A DNA stretch of 37,784 bases from DATGEO01 sp035310015 (GTDB lineage Bacteria > Chloroflexota > Dormibacteria > Dormibacterales > Dormibacteraceae): contig DATGEO010000027.1 in the NCBI GenBank assembly GCA_035310015.1, positions 1-37,784 of the forward strand, in the 5' to 3' direction. A model generated the notes under the pieces. It was not told the DNA's origin. It saw nothing but the letters and a program-made list of their open reading frames with translations, and searched no databases. Positions 26,139 through 33,366 of the stretch are shown here, piece after piece. The position numbers and the translations under genes were made by a program. Position 1 is the first letter of the stretch. Each line of letters opens with the position of its first letter.

Positions 26139-26548
26139 CGGCGGATCATGGTCCCACGCAGGCGCGCCACGGTGCGGCCGTGCGGGTTCACGTACTCGGT
26201 CTCGAACACGATGAACAGCAGCGAGCCGCTCCCCCCGCTCTTCTCGTAGACGTCCGCCACCTTGCTGGTCGCGGTGATGCGATCGCCGACGCGCACGGGC
26301 TCCAGATACTCGAATCGGTTCCCGCCGTTCAGCCACCCCGTGCCGTAGTCCTCCGCCTCTGGGACGTGGTACGAGGGCGGCGCGAGGGCCACCAGGAAGG
26401 TGGGCGGCGCTTCTTCGCGCCAGCGCGGGTTGGGGTCGCCGATGGCCGCGCAGAAGCGCTCGAGGTGGCCGGCCTCGACCTGCGCGGTGACCGGCGGGCC
26501 CGCCGCGCCGATCTTGGCCTTGATCCGATCGACCGCCTCCGCGACCAC
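26135..26548 (-). CDS. MaoC N-terminal-type (FAS1-like) dehydratase subunit
   Basis: 137 aa, a second hot-dog half: VEAGHLERFCAAIGDPNPRW, PPTFLVAL, GTGWLNGGNRFEYLEPVRVGDRITATSKVADVYEKSGGSGSLLFIVFETEYVNPHG. This is the non-catalytic half seen in split HadAB/HadBC and ChsH1/ChsH2-type hydratases; the half downstream has the catalytic Asp/His. The two probably form a heterodimer. GTG 26548 shares one base with the stop of the acyl-CoA dehydrogenase gene, and the stop overlaps the partner by 4 nt. Confidence 0.83.
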   Translation of the reverse strand: MVAEAVDRIKAKIGAAGPPVTAQVEAGHLERFCAAIGDPNPRWREEAPPTFLVALAPPSYHVPEAEDYGTGWLNGGNRFEYLEPVRVGDRITATSKVADVYEKSGGSGSLLFIVFETEYVNPHGRTVARLRGTMIRR

Positions 26549-27720
26549 TAGCGCCCTCGCGGGAGGCCGAGCACGCGCTCGGCGATGATGTTGCGCTGGA
26601 TCTCGGAAGAGCCGGCGTAGATGGTCTCCGCCTGCGACCACATCCAGCCGTACTGCCAGCGGCCTTCCTCGACCGCCCATGGCGAGTCGGGCGCGAGCGC
26701 GCCGTACGGACCCTGCACGCCGATGGCCGTCTCCTGGATGCGCTTGTCCATCTCGCTCCAGTACAGCTTGGTCACGCTGGCTTCGGGTCCAGGCGTCTGG
26801 CCGTGCCCGGCGCGGGTGAGGTTGCGCAGGCCGTTCAGCCGGAAGACGTGCGCCTCGATCTGCGCCTGCGCCACGCGCTGGCGCACGTCCGGATCGGCGC
26901 CGCGGCCCTGGTGCCGGGCCAGCGAAGCCAGCTCGCGGACGACCCGTTCGAACCGCGCGGCCTGCCCCAGCCCGCCGCGCTCGAAGCCGAACACCGTCAT
27001 CGCGATCTTCCAGCCGTCTCCGGGCGCTCCGACCACGTCGCGCTCCTCGACTTCCGCGCCCGACAGGAAGATCTCGCAGAACTCGCCACCGCCTGTCATC
27101 TGGCGGATGCGCCGCACCTCCACGCCAGGCTGCTTCATGTCGACGAGGAAGAAGCCGATGCCCTCGTGCGGCTTTCCCTCGGTGGAGGTGCGGGCCAAAA
27201 GGAAGCTGCGGTCGGCGTAGTGCGCGCCGCTGGACCAGGTCTTCTGGCCGGTGAGCAGCCATTTGCCGTCCTTCCTCTCCGCCCGGCACCGGAGACCGGC
27301 GAGGTCGCTGCCGGCGTCGGGCTCGCTGAAGCCCTGGCAGAAGATCAGCTCGCCGCTCAGGATCTTCTCGACGTACTGCTCCTTCTGCCACTGCGAGCCG
27401 TGGACCAGCAGCGTCGGCGCGAGCAGGGTGACGCCAAGCCGGCCGAGGATGATCGGCGCGCCCGCGCGCGCCATCTCCTCCTGGTAGATCGCCTGCATCA
27501 CCGGCGTGGCGTTCCAGCCGCCGTGCTCGGCGGGCCAGGCCAGCTTCAGCCAGCCGTCCTCGTAGAGGCGCCGCTGCCACTCGCGCTGGATGTGCTCCTC
27601 GTCGTCTTCGCGGTAGCCACCGATGCCACGGTGGCGCCAGCCGGCGGGAAGTTTGGCTTCGAGCCAGGTTCGGATCTCTTCGCGAAAGGCCTCCTCCGCC
27701 GGGCTGAACCCCAGATCCAT
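26548..27720 (-). CDS. acyl-CoA dehydrogenase
   Basis: 390-aa FAD enzyme that introduces a trans-2 double bond in acyl-CoA. Domains: N-terminal helical (1-120), beta barrel with FCQGFSEPDAGSDLAGL and WLLTGQKTWSSGA, C-terminal helical with FERGGLGQAARFERV and YAGSSEIQRNIIAERVLGLPRG. The position of the usual catalytic Glu near the C-terminus is Ala (IYAG), so Glu247 in FERGG, as in isovaleryl-CoA-type enzymes, may be the base. The start is ATG 27720 by homology; TACTTT lies 8 nt upstream as a possible -10 of a leaderless transcript. It leads an operon with two hydratase halves, so a beta-oxidation-type ring or side-chain pathway is likely; the substrate is open. Confidence 0.93.
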   Translation of the reverse strand: MDLGFSPAEEAFREEIRTWLEAKLPAGWRHRGIGGYREDDEEHIQREWQRRLYEDGWLKLAWPAEHGGWNATPVMQAIYQEEMARAGAPIILGRLGVTLLAPTLLVHGSQWQKEQYVEKILSGELIFCQGFSEPDAGSDLAGLRCRAERKDGKWLLTGQKTWSSGAHYADRSFLLARTSTEGKPHEGIGFFLVDMKQPGVEVRRIRQMTGGGEFCEIFLSGAEVEERDVVGAPGDGWKIAMTVFGFERGGLGQAARFERVVRELASLARHQGRGADPDVRQRVAQAQIEAHVFRLNGLRNLTRAGHGQTPGPEASVTKLYWSEMDKRIQETAIGVQGPYGALAPDSPWAVEEGRWQYGWMWSQAETIYAGSSEIQRNIIAERVLGLPRGR

Positions 27721-27758
27721 TGATTGCGAAAGTAGCAAAACGGGCAGACTAGAGGGGG

Positions 27759-28133
27759 ATGGCATCTGACGTCCTCTGCGGCCGCTGCGGCGCGCTGCTC
27801 ACCAACCCCACCGCTCCGTGCCCGCGCTGCGGCGCTCCGGCCTCGGGCGCCTGGCAGTACGCCGCCGGACCTCGCGCCTCGCGCAAGGACCCGCGGATTG
27901 CGGCCTTGCTGGCGATCATCCCGGGCATGGGCCACCTCTACCTCGGCCACAACATGAAGGCGCTCGGATTCTTCGCCGGGATCGCGGGCCTCCAGTTCTT
28001 CGGGTTCGATCTCGACCTCAGCGTGATCGGGGCCGCGATCGGAGTGCCGATGGAGCTGGGCGGCGGGACGCTGTGGCTCTACAGCATCGTCGACGCGTAC
28101 CGCACGGCCAAGCGGATGGAGAAGCTCGACTAG
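27759..28133 (+). CDS. zinc-ribbon protein with TM2-like membrane domain
   Basis: 124 aa of unknown function. The N-terminus has a four-Cys zinc ribbon (Cys7, Cys10, Cys21, Cys24: CGRC and CPRC). After a linker, KDPRIAALLAIIPGMGHLYLGHNMKALGFF begins two hydrophobic helices with the pattern of TM2/DUF5683-type domains (charged, helix, PGxGHxYxG turn, helix). ATG 27759 has AGAGGGGG directly upstream. It is divergent from the acyl-CoA dehydrogenase with only 38 nt between, so they may share control. Confidence 0.8.
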   Translation: MASDVLCGRCGALLTNPTAPCPRCGAPASGAWQYAAGPRASRKDPRIAALLAIIPGMGHLYLGHNMKALGFFAGIAGLQFFGFDLDLSVIGAAIGVPMELGGGTLWLYSIVDAYRTAKRMEKLD

Positions 28134-28164
28134 GAAGCTCGGCTGGGTCCCGACCGGAGTCGGT

Positions 28165-28440
28165 CTAGGCGGCGGCTTTGGGCGGACGGCCGCGGCGCGT
28201 GGTCTTGGCCGCGGTCGCGCGGCGCTTGCGGCGCCGGACGGGCGCGCCGAGCGCCTTCTGGGCGCGCTTCTGGATGGCGCGCAGGCTGCGGTCGACGGTG
28301 CCCTTGGGGGCGCCGTTGGTCTTGGCGCTGAGCTTCTCGACCTGACGCTTGAGCTTGCGGTTCTCCTTGATCAGCTGCGCGACGACGGCGTTGAGCTGCT
28401 CCACGAGCTCGTGGCCGGCAAGGCGCTTCCCGCGTGGCAT
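28165..28440 (-). CDS. small basic AT-hook protein (putative nucleoid-associated)
   Basis: 91 aa. Residues 12-40 form a short coiled coil (LVEQLNAVVAQLIKENRKLKRQ), and residues 55-91 are rich in Lys, Arg and Ala, ending TRRGRPPKAA with the AT-hook core RGRP at 83-86. Such tails bind the DNA minor groove, so a dimeric nucleoid-associated or transcription-linked protein is likely; this is inferred. The ATG at 28440 lies 10 nt after TATACT. It is convergent with the zinc-ribbon gene. Confidence 0.75.
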   Translation of the reverse strand: MPRGKRLAGHELVEQLNAVVAQLIKENRKLKRQVEKLSAKTNGAPKGTVDRSLRAIQKRAQKALGAPVRRRKRRATAAKTTRRGRPPKAAA

Positions 28441-28450
28441 TCCAAACGGC

Positions 28451-28456
28451 AGTATA
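28451..28456 (-). promoter_or_regulatory. -10 box of the AT-hook gene
   Basis: TATACT on the minus strand, one mismatch to TATAAT, ends 10 nt before the ATG. No good -35 was seen 16-18 bp upstream. In such GC-rich DNA the match is notable. Confidence 0.4.
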
Positions 28457-28500
28457 GCCGCGACGTGACCGCGACCTGATCTAGCGGCTAACCCTTAAGG

Positions 28501-28914
28501 TCAAGCCGCGGCCAGGGCCGGCTGGCGCGACAGGCTCTTGAGCCCTTCGCGCGCGAGCTCATGCGCCGGGTTTGCCTTGCGGCTGACGTAGCGGACCACC
28601 CGCCACCCGCGGCGGCAGCGCTCCCGGACCTCGTGGACTGCGATCCGGAAGCTGTCGCTGGACGGCATCCGGCTGCGCACGACCGGCGCGCAGTCGGTGC
28701 GAACGATCACGCGGTGGTGCGGCCAGCGCGCGGCGGCGAGATCGAGTGCGCCCGCGCACACGTGCGCCTCGAGCTGCGCCGAACCACCAGGGTGCGAAAA
28801 GCCGAACGACTCCGTGTACACGGCCCGGCCCCTAACAAAAACGGCCAGGCCACACCCGGCCCGGCCGTTCCTGTCGAGAGCGGCGTCCACATAGATCACC
28901 AGGCACTCTCGCAA
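28501..28914 (-). CDS. RNase H-like domain protein
   Basis: 137 aa with the RNase H fold: LVIYVDAALDRNGRAGCGLAVF (Asp10), SAQLEAHVCAGALDLA (Glu49), VIVRTDCAPVV (Asp74), then VSRKANPAHELAREGL. The first three acidic residues of the catalytic set are kept; the fourth, normally Asp in N-x-x-A-D, is His118. Activity with altered metal use, or binding only, is possible. TTG 28914 has GGAGG at 8-nt spacing; GTG 28899 is an alternative. It may be an RNase HI homologue or the RVT_3-type domain of unknown role. Confidence 0.78.
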   Translation of the reverse strand: MRECLVIYVDAALDRNGRAGCGLAVFVRGRAVYTESFGFSHPGGSAQLEAHVCAGALDLAAARWPHHRVIVRTDCAPVVRSRMPSSDSFRIAVHEVRERCRRGWRVVRYVSRKANPAHELAREGLKSLSRQPALAAA

Positions 28915-28945
28915 ATTCCGAACCTCCAGGGATTGAATTTGCAAG

Positions 28946-28974
28946 AGCCTAACACGATGTTGCGCCCTTGTCGC
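28946..28974 (-). promoter_or_regulatory. promoter of the RNase H-like gene
   Basis: GCGACA (28974-28969) and TAGGCT (28951-28946) on the minus strand are separated by 17 bp. The predicted leader is about 25-30 nt and contains the GGAGG used by the TTG start. Confidence 0.38.
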
Positions 28975-28978
28975 CTGC

Positions 28979-29000
28979 GCGGCACCATATCTTGTGCCGC
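28979..29000 (-). terminator. hairpin downstream of fabI
   Basis: Perfect 7-bp arms GCGGCAC and GTGCCGC around an 8-nt loop, starting 8 nt past the fabI stop. No U-tract follows, so termination would be weak or factor-dependent. Confidence 0.38.
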
Positions 29001-29008
29001 TCACGAAA

Positions 29009-29797
29009 TCACCCCGCTGGAGGCATCTCCGCGCCCATGGCGTGGTAGCCGCCGTCGACATGGACGAGCTCGCCCGTGGTCATGTCCAGGTAGTCGGAGA
29101 GCAGTGCGCAGGCCGCGCGGCCGACCGGGGTCCGGTCCTGCAGGCTCCAGCCCAGCGGCGCCCGCTGCTCCCAGACCTCCTCGAAATCCTTGAAGCCGGG
29201 GATGCCGCTCGCGGCCAGCGTGGCCAGAGGGCCGGCGCAGATCGCGTTGGCCCGGATCTTGTACCGGCCGAGGTCGCGGGCGAGGTACCTCGTGACCGAC
29301 TCGAGCGCCGCCTTGGAAACGCCCATCCAGTCGTACTTGGGCCAGGCCTGGGTCGAGTTGTCGAAGTCGAGCGTGACCAGCGACCCGCCGTGCTCCCGCA
29401 TCAGAGGTAGGAATCCTGCAGCCAGCTCCTTGAAGGAGAACGCGCTGACCTGCAAGGCTGTCGCAACGCTTTCCCACGGCGTGTTCAGGAAGTTGCCGCC
29501 GAGGGCGTCCTGCGGCGCGAACGCCACCGAGTGGACGAGGCCGTCGACGCGGTCCCACCGCTTGCCGACCTCTTCGACCGCCGCCTTGATGTCCGACGGT
29601 TTCTGGACGTCCATCTCCAGCACCTCGGGCACCGGGTTGAGGCGCTTGGCCGTCATCCGGGTGATGCTCATCATCCGGCCGAAGCTGGTGAGGAGCAGCT
29701 CGGCGCCTTCCTTCTGCGCCTCGACCGCGATGGCGTAGCCGATGCTGCGCCGGTCGCTCATGCCGGCGATGACGATCTTCTTGCCCTGGAGGATCAC
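29009..29797 (-). CDS. fabI: enoyl-[acyl-carrier-protein] reductase, InhA-like
   Basis: 262-aa SDR-fold enzyme for the last step of fatty-acid elongation with NADH. Residues: cofactor loop AGMSDRRSIGYAIA, MDVQKPSD, VHSVAFAPQDALGGNF, and catalytic Tyr155-x6-Lys162 in PKYDWMGVSK. The segment LDFDNS...YDWM...KAALESVTRYLA and QRAPLGW closely follow InhA of mycobacteria rather than E. coli FabI. The start codon is GTG 29797. It stands 16 nt after the sulfurtransferase stop on the same strand. Confidence 0.93.
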   Translation of the reverse strand: MILQGKKIVIAGMSDRRSIGYAIAVEAQKEGAELLLTSFGRMMSITRMTAKRLNPVPEVLEMDVQKPSDIKAAVEEVGKRWDRVDGLVHSVAFAPQDALGGNFLNTPWESVATALQVSAFSFKELAAGFLPLMREHGGSLVTLDFDNSTQAWPKYDWMGVSKAALESVTRYLARDLGRYKIRANAICAGPLATLAASGIPGFKDFEEVWEQRAPLGWSLQDRTPVGRAACALLSDYLDMTTGELVHVDGGYHAMGAEMPPAG

Positions 29798-29813
29798 GGG
29801 CGAATCCTAAGTC

Positions 29814-30638
29814 CTACGGATTGGGGCCGGTGGCCACCGGGGCGTCGCGGTGCGACCAGTCGCTCCACGAGCCGGCGTACAGGCGGCCGTCGGTGATGCC
29901 CGCGAGCTCGAGCGCGAGCAGGTTGTGGCACGCGTTGACCCCCGAGCCGCAGTAGACGACCACGCCCTCGCCCTGCTCGACGCCGAGCTCGGCGAAGCGC
30001 CTTCGCAGCTCATCTTTGGACTTGAACCGCCCCTGGTCGTCGAGGTTGCCCGCGAAGGGCGCGTTCCTAGCGCCGGGGATGTGGCCCTTCTTGGGGTCGA
30101 TGGGCTCGGTCTCGCCGCGGTAGCGCTCGCCGGCGCGCGAATCGATCACCGGCACGCCGCCCAGCGCGACGACGTCCTCGAAGTCGACGATCCTCGAGGT
30201 GTCCGGCGGCTGGGCCACGAAGTCCCCTCGCGACACCCCCACCTTGCCCTCTTCGAGCGGCCCTCCCCACGCCTGGATGCCGCCGTCGAGCACCGCCTGC
30301 GCCGAGTGGCCGAAGAGTCGCAGCAGGTACCAGAGCCGCGCGGCGACCGACCCGCCCGAGCCGTCGTAAGTGACGACGCGCGTGCGCGCGCTCACACCCG
30401 CCGCGCGCATCGCGGCCTCGAACTCGCCGCGTGATGGCAGCGGATGGCGACCCGGGCCTTCGCCCGTCACATCTTCGAGGTCGACGAACACCGCGCCGGG
30501 GATGTGGCCGCGCACGTACTCGGTCTGGCCGCTCTTGCCGGACAGGTACCAGCGGAAGTCGATGACCCGCAGGTCGGGCTCGCCGAGGTGGTCGTGCAGC
30601 CACTGCGCGGTGACCAGGGGCCCCAGCTGCTCGCTCAC
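29814..30638 (-). CDS. sseA: 3-mercaptopyruvate/thiosulfate sulfurtransferase
   Basis: 274 aa with two rhodanese domains. The C-terminal domain carries the nucleophile Cys230 in VVYCGSGVNACHN; the CGSGV loop is that of mercaptopyruvate sulfurtransferases rather than CRKGV of thiosulfate enzymes. The N-terminal domain (to about 130) has lost the Cys and shows YDGSGG instead, as usual. It moves sulfane sulfur to acceptors in the cytoplasm. The GTG start overlaps the metallo-hydrolase stop by 4 nt (GTGA). Confidence 0.92.
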   Translation of the reverse strand: MSEQLGPLVTAQWLHDHLGEPDLRVIDFRWYLSGKSGQTEYVRGHIPGAVFVDLEDVTGEGPGRHPLPSRGEFEAAMRAAGVSARTRVVTYDGSGGSVAARLWYLLRLFGHSAQAVLDGGIQAWGGPLEEGKVGVSRGDFVAQPPDTSRIVDFEDVVALGGVPVIDSRAGERYRGETEPIDPKKGHIPGARNAPFAGNLDDQGRFKSKDELRRRFAELGVEQGEGVVVYCGSGVNACHNLLALELAGITDGRLYAGSWSDWSHRDAPVATGPNP

Positions 30639-31312
30639 CCGTGCCCCAGCACCCGTGTGTCATGGCAGAAGTGGACGGCGTGCGGGTGCATCTCCCGCAG
30701 ACGGCGCAGCGAGCCCGACCACGATTCGCGGTCCTGGTACTGCCCCCGCCATTTCGTCAGGTCGGCCTCGTCGCCCGCAGCGTAGATGTCCGCGGTGTAG
30801 GCGGCGTCGCCGATCATCACCGCCTGCCCGCCCTGCCCGCCACCGCCGTCGTCGGCCTCGACGAGCACGCTCTGGTGGCCGATCGTGTGTCCGGGCGTCG
30901 CGACCACGCGCACGCCCTCCGCCACCTCCACGTCGCCGTCGAGCAGCTCGAACCTCGCGCCGGCGAAGTCGAACCATTCGCTGGTGGCCGTCTCCTCCCG
31001 GCGCGCGCGATCGAGCTCCGAGCGCTGCACGTAGAACGGCGCGTGCTTGAACACGGCGTTCTGCCCGCAGTGGTCGAAGTGCAGGTGGGTGTTGACGACG
31101 ATGCGCACGTCGGCGGGGCTCAGGCCGTGTTCGGCCATCGCCTCGGCGGCGTGGCGGTTGACGACACGCCACTCCTTGATCAGGTCGTCGGGATAGCCGA
31201 CGCCCGTGTCGACGAGGATCGCGCCGGCTCGCGGATGCTTGATCAAAAAGCCGTGCACCGGTACGCCGTTGAAGCCGCGGATCTTCGCCAGGTGAAGGCG
31301 AACGATCTCCAT
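30635..31312 (-). CDS. metallo-beta-lactamase-fold hydrolase (lactonase-like)
   Basis: 225 aa. The metal motif is NTHLHFDHCGQN (His76, His78, Asp80, His81), followed by VVATPGHTIGHQSV and a later Asp in MIGDAAY, as in quorum-quenching AHL lactonases and related enzymes. The substrate is unknown; a link to sulfur metabolism is suggested only by coupling to the sulfurtransferase (4-nt overlap). ATG 31312 has no Shine-Dalgarno: only 8 nt separate it from the inverted-repeat element at 31321-31556, which therefore makes up its 5' leader. Confidence 0.87.
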   Translation of the reverse strand: MEIVRLHLAKIRGFNGVPVHGFLIKHPRAGAILVDTGVGYPDDLIKEWRVVNRHAAEAMAEHGLSPADVRIVVNTHLHFDHCGQNAVFKHAPFYVQRSELDRARREETATSEWFDFAGARFELLDGDVEVAEGVRVVATPGHTIGHQSVLVEADDGGGGQGGQAVMIGDAAYTADIYAAGDEADLTKWRGQYQDRESWSGSLRRLREMHPHAVHFCHDTRVLGHG

Positions 31313-31320
31313 GCGTGGCT

Positions 31321-31556
31321 AGTGTCCCGCTTCTGAGTTCCGAAGGATATTTCGCGGCATCGGCAGGCGGAGCCAAGGAAAGGGTGGCGCAGCTAGGAAC
31401 GCATCGGTAGATGCGTGACGACGCGGCGCCGGGCCCCTTGACGCAGGCTTCAGCCGCGAAGTCCGGGGTCCCCGCGAAATCGGCGATTTCGCGGGGTGGC
31501 AAGCGGCCCGCCTGCCTAGGCCGCGAAGATCCGAGGAACTTCGGAAGCGGGACACT
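31321..31556. mobile_element. 236-bp MITE-like inverted-repeat element
   Basis: The ends are long imperfect inverted repeats: both read AGTGTCCCGCTTC from the outside, then GA(A)GTTCC, GGAT, TTCGCGGC and GGCAGGCGG, giving about 50 nt of mirrored sequence. Internally there is a perfect 12-bp hairpin (31470-31496, arms CCCCGCGAAATC/GATTTCGCGGGG) and a 6-bp hairpin (31400-31415). A TA dinucleotide lies at each boundary, with one base of asymmetry, as would fit an IS630/Tc1-type insertion. No transposase is inside; a 78-codon open frame on the minus strand spans it and is probably fortuitous. It occupies the space between the ctaB stop codon, to which its last T belongs, and the following ATG. 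Confidence 0.7.
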
Positions 31557-32446
31557 TAGGAAATGAAGGGCGAGACTGCGAACAGCGCGAACAGCGCGGC
31601 CATGTACACGAGCGTGAAGGCGAACAGCCTGCGCGTCCATCGCCGGCCGCTCAGGTCGAGCACGGTCATGCCGATGAGCCCGATACCGAGAACCGACGCG
31701 CCGGCGAGGTAGACCTCACCGGCCGAGCCCGTGAAGAAGGGCACGAGGCTTATCACTGCGGTCGCGAGGGCATAGCCCACGCTCTGCCGCTTCGCCGACT
31801 GCTCGCCGGCGACTACCGGCAGCATCGGGATGTGCGCCCGCGCGTAGTCGCTCTTGATCACCTGGGCGAGCGACCAGAAGTGCGGCGGGGTCCAGAAGAA
31901 GATCACTCCGAACAGCGCGATGGCGGTGGCGTCGAGGCCGCCGGTCGCGGCGGCCCAGCCCACGAGCGGCGGGATCGCGCCGGCGGCGCCTCCGATGACG
32001 ATGTTCTGGGGTGTCGTGCGCTTGAGCCAGATGGTGTAGACGAACACGTAGATCAGCGTGCCCACCAGCGCCAGCGAGGCCGCGAGCACGTTCGCCCACA
32101 CGGAAAGCACGACGAACGCGACGACGTTGAGCCCGATGCCGATGAACAGCGCATGCGACGCGGGAATCCGGCCGCCGGGCAGCGGCCGCTTTCTCGTGCG
32201 GCTCATCTCGGCGTCGATGTCGCGGTCGAACCAGCAGTTGATCGCGTGCGCGCCTCCGGCCGCTAGCGTCCCCCCGATCAGGACGGCGAGGACCGCGGCG
32301 ACCTTCGGATGGCCGTGCGCGGCGGGGATCATGACCGCGACCGCGGTCGCGTCGAGCAGCGCCACGATGCGCAGCTTGAGCAGGCTCAGGTAGTCCCGCG
32401 CGAGCTGGACCGCGCTGACGCTCATCGGCACTGCGGTGACGTTCAT
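31556..32446 (-). CDS. ctaB: protoheme IX farnesyltransferase (heme O synthase)
   Basis: 296 aa with nine helices; it transfers a farnesyl group to heme b to make heme O. The prenyltransferase motifs are INCWFDRDIDAEMSRTRKRPLPGG (N-x-x-x-D-x-x-x-D type) and the late SDYARAHIPMLP. ATG 32446 makes an ATGA overlap with ctaA; ATG 32425 is possible. The TAA stop uses the terminal T of the inverted-repeat element. It acts directly before CtaA in heme A synthesis for aa3-type oxidases. Confidence 0.94.
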   Translation of the reverse strand: MNVTAVPMSVSAVQLARDYLSLLKLRIVALLDATAVAVMIPAAHGHPKVAAVLAVLIGGTLAAGGAHAINCWFDRDIDAEMSRTRKRPLPGGRIPASHALFIGIGLNVVAFVVLSVWANVLAASLALVGTLIYVFVYTIWLKRTTPQNIVIGGAAGAIPPLVGWAAATGGLDATAIALFGVIFFWTPPHFWSLAQVIKSDYARAHIPMLPVVAGEQSAKRQSVGYALATAVISLVPFFTGSAGEVYLAGASVLGIGLIGMTVLDLSGRRWTRRLFAFTLVYMAALFALFAVSPFIS

Positions 32447-33360
32447 ACGGCCGTCTGGCTCATTTCGAACCGGGCGTGCCAGTCGGCGCTGTCGGCGCGT
32501 GGGGCGATGAGCGTCGCGGTGGTCAAGACTGCCGACCATACAAGGGTCGCGAGGGCGATGTGTATGCCGTTGACGAGCGCCGCGTCGGTGAACGCCGACA
32601 GCGCGCCCACCGCCACCTGTGCGAGCAGGGCCACGATGCTGACCGCCGCGAAGATGCGCGCCCAGGGTGCGCAGTCCCTGATCACCAGCCACAGGAAGTA
32701 CACGAGCAGCGCGCCGACGGCCAGCGCCAGCCCACGGTGCAGCATCGTGAAAGCGTTCACTCCGCCGAAGTCAGGCGTGAACCCGGCGCCGCACAGCGGC
32801 CACGCGTTGCAGGATTCGTCGGCCTGCGTCGCGACGACCGCCGAGCCGCTGAGGAGAAGCACGTAGGTGGCGGCGGTGGCTATCGCCGCCAGGCGCGGCA
32901 GGCGCGCGTTCGTCACGCCAGGTGATTCCGGCATCGACATGACGGCGGCGCCGATCAATCCGCCGAGGATGATCATGGCCAGGCCGAGGTGGACGGCCAC
33001 CAGCCACGGCTGCAGCTCGTTGACGACGACCACCCCGCCGAGCGCCCCCTCGACCGCGATGGCCGCGAGCGAGGCCGTCGCCAGCCAGGCGACCACCGGC
33101 CGCCGGGTCCGGAACACGACCCAGGCCGCCACCACGGTCACGATCACCAGCACCCCCGTGATCGCGCCGACGGTGCGGTGCGAGTACTCGATGATCGCGT
33201 GCAGGTTCGCGGGCGGATACGGCCGGCCGTGGCACAGCGGCCAGTCGGGACAGCCCAGGCCCGAGCCGGACACGCGCACGACGCCGCCCAGCGCGATCTG
33301 CAGATAGGCGAACACCGCGGTCAGGATGGAGACGCGGCGAAACAGCGCGATGCTCGACAC
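32443..33360 (-). CDS. ctaA: heme A synthase (COX15/CtaA)
   Basis: 305 aa, eight helices in two similar four-helix halves. Heme-ligand histidines appear in IIEYSHRTVG, VAVHLGLA, TMLHRGLA and NGIHIALA. The first extracytoplasmic loop has GLGCPDWPLCHG, a Cys pair, and the second half has SCNAWPLCG, another pair, both typical of Gram-positive CtaA. It oxidises the C8 methyl of heme O to the formyl group of heme A. GTG 33360 lies 6 nt after the SCO-TlpA stop, so the three genes are one operon. Confidence 0.94.
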   Translation of the reverse strand: MSSIALFRRVSILTAVFAYLQIALGGVVRVSGSGLGCPDWPLCHGRPYPPANLHAIIEYSHRTVGAITGVLVIVTVVAAWVVFRTRRPVVAWLATASLAAIAVEGALGGVVVVNELQPWLVAVHLGLAMIILGGLIGAAVMSMPESPGVTNARLPRLAAIATAATYVLLLSGSAVVATQADESCNAWPLCGAGFTPDFGGVNAFTMLHRGLALAVGALLVYFLWLVIRDCAPWARIFAAVSIVALLAQVAVGALSAFTDAALVNGIHIALATLVWSAVLTTATLIAPRADSADWHARFEMSQTAV

Positions 33361-33366
33361 GAGTGC

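Noticed and set aside
31319..31555. 78-codon minus-strand open frame within the inverted-repeat element
   Set aside because: It spans mirrored ends and hairpins, has no recognisable domain or ribosome binding site, and is best explained by absence of stops in GC-rich repeats. Conservation of its codons in other copies would revive it.
31320..31558. Exact TA target-site duplication around the inverted-repeat element
   Set aside because: A TA is present at both borders, but the terminal repeats must be trimmed unequally by one base to make it flush, so it is recorded only as suggestive.
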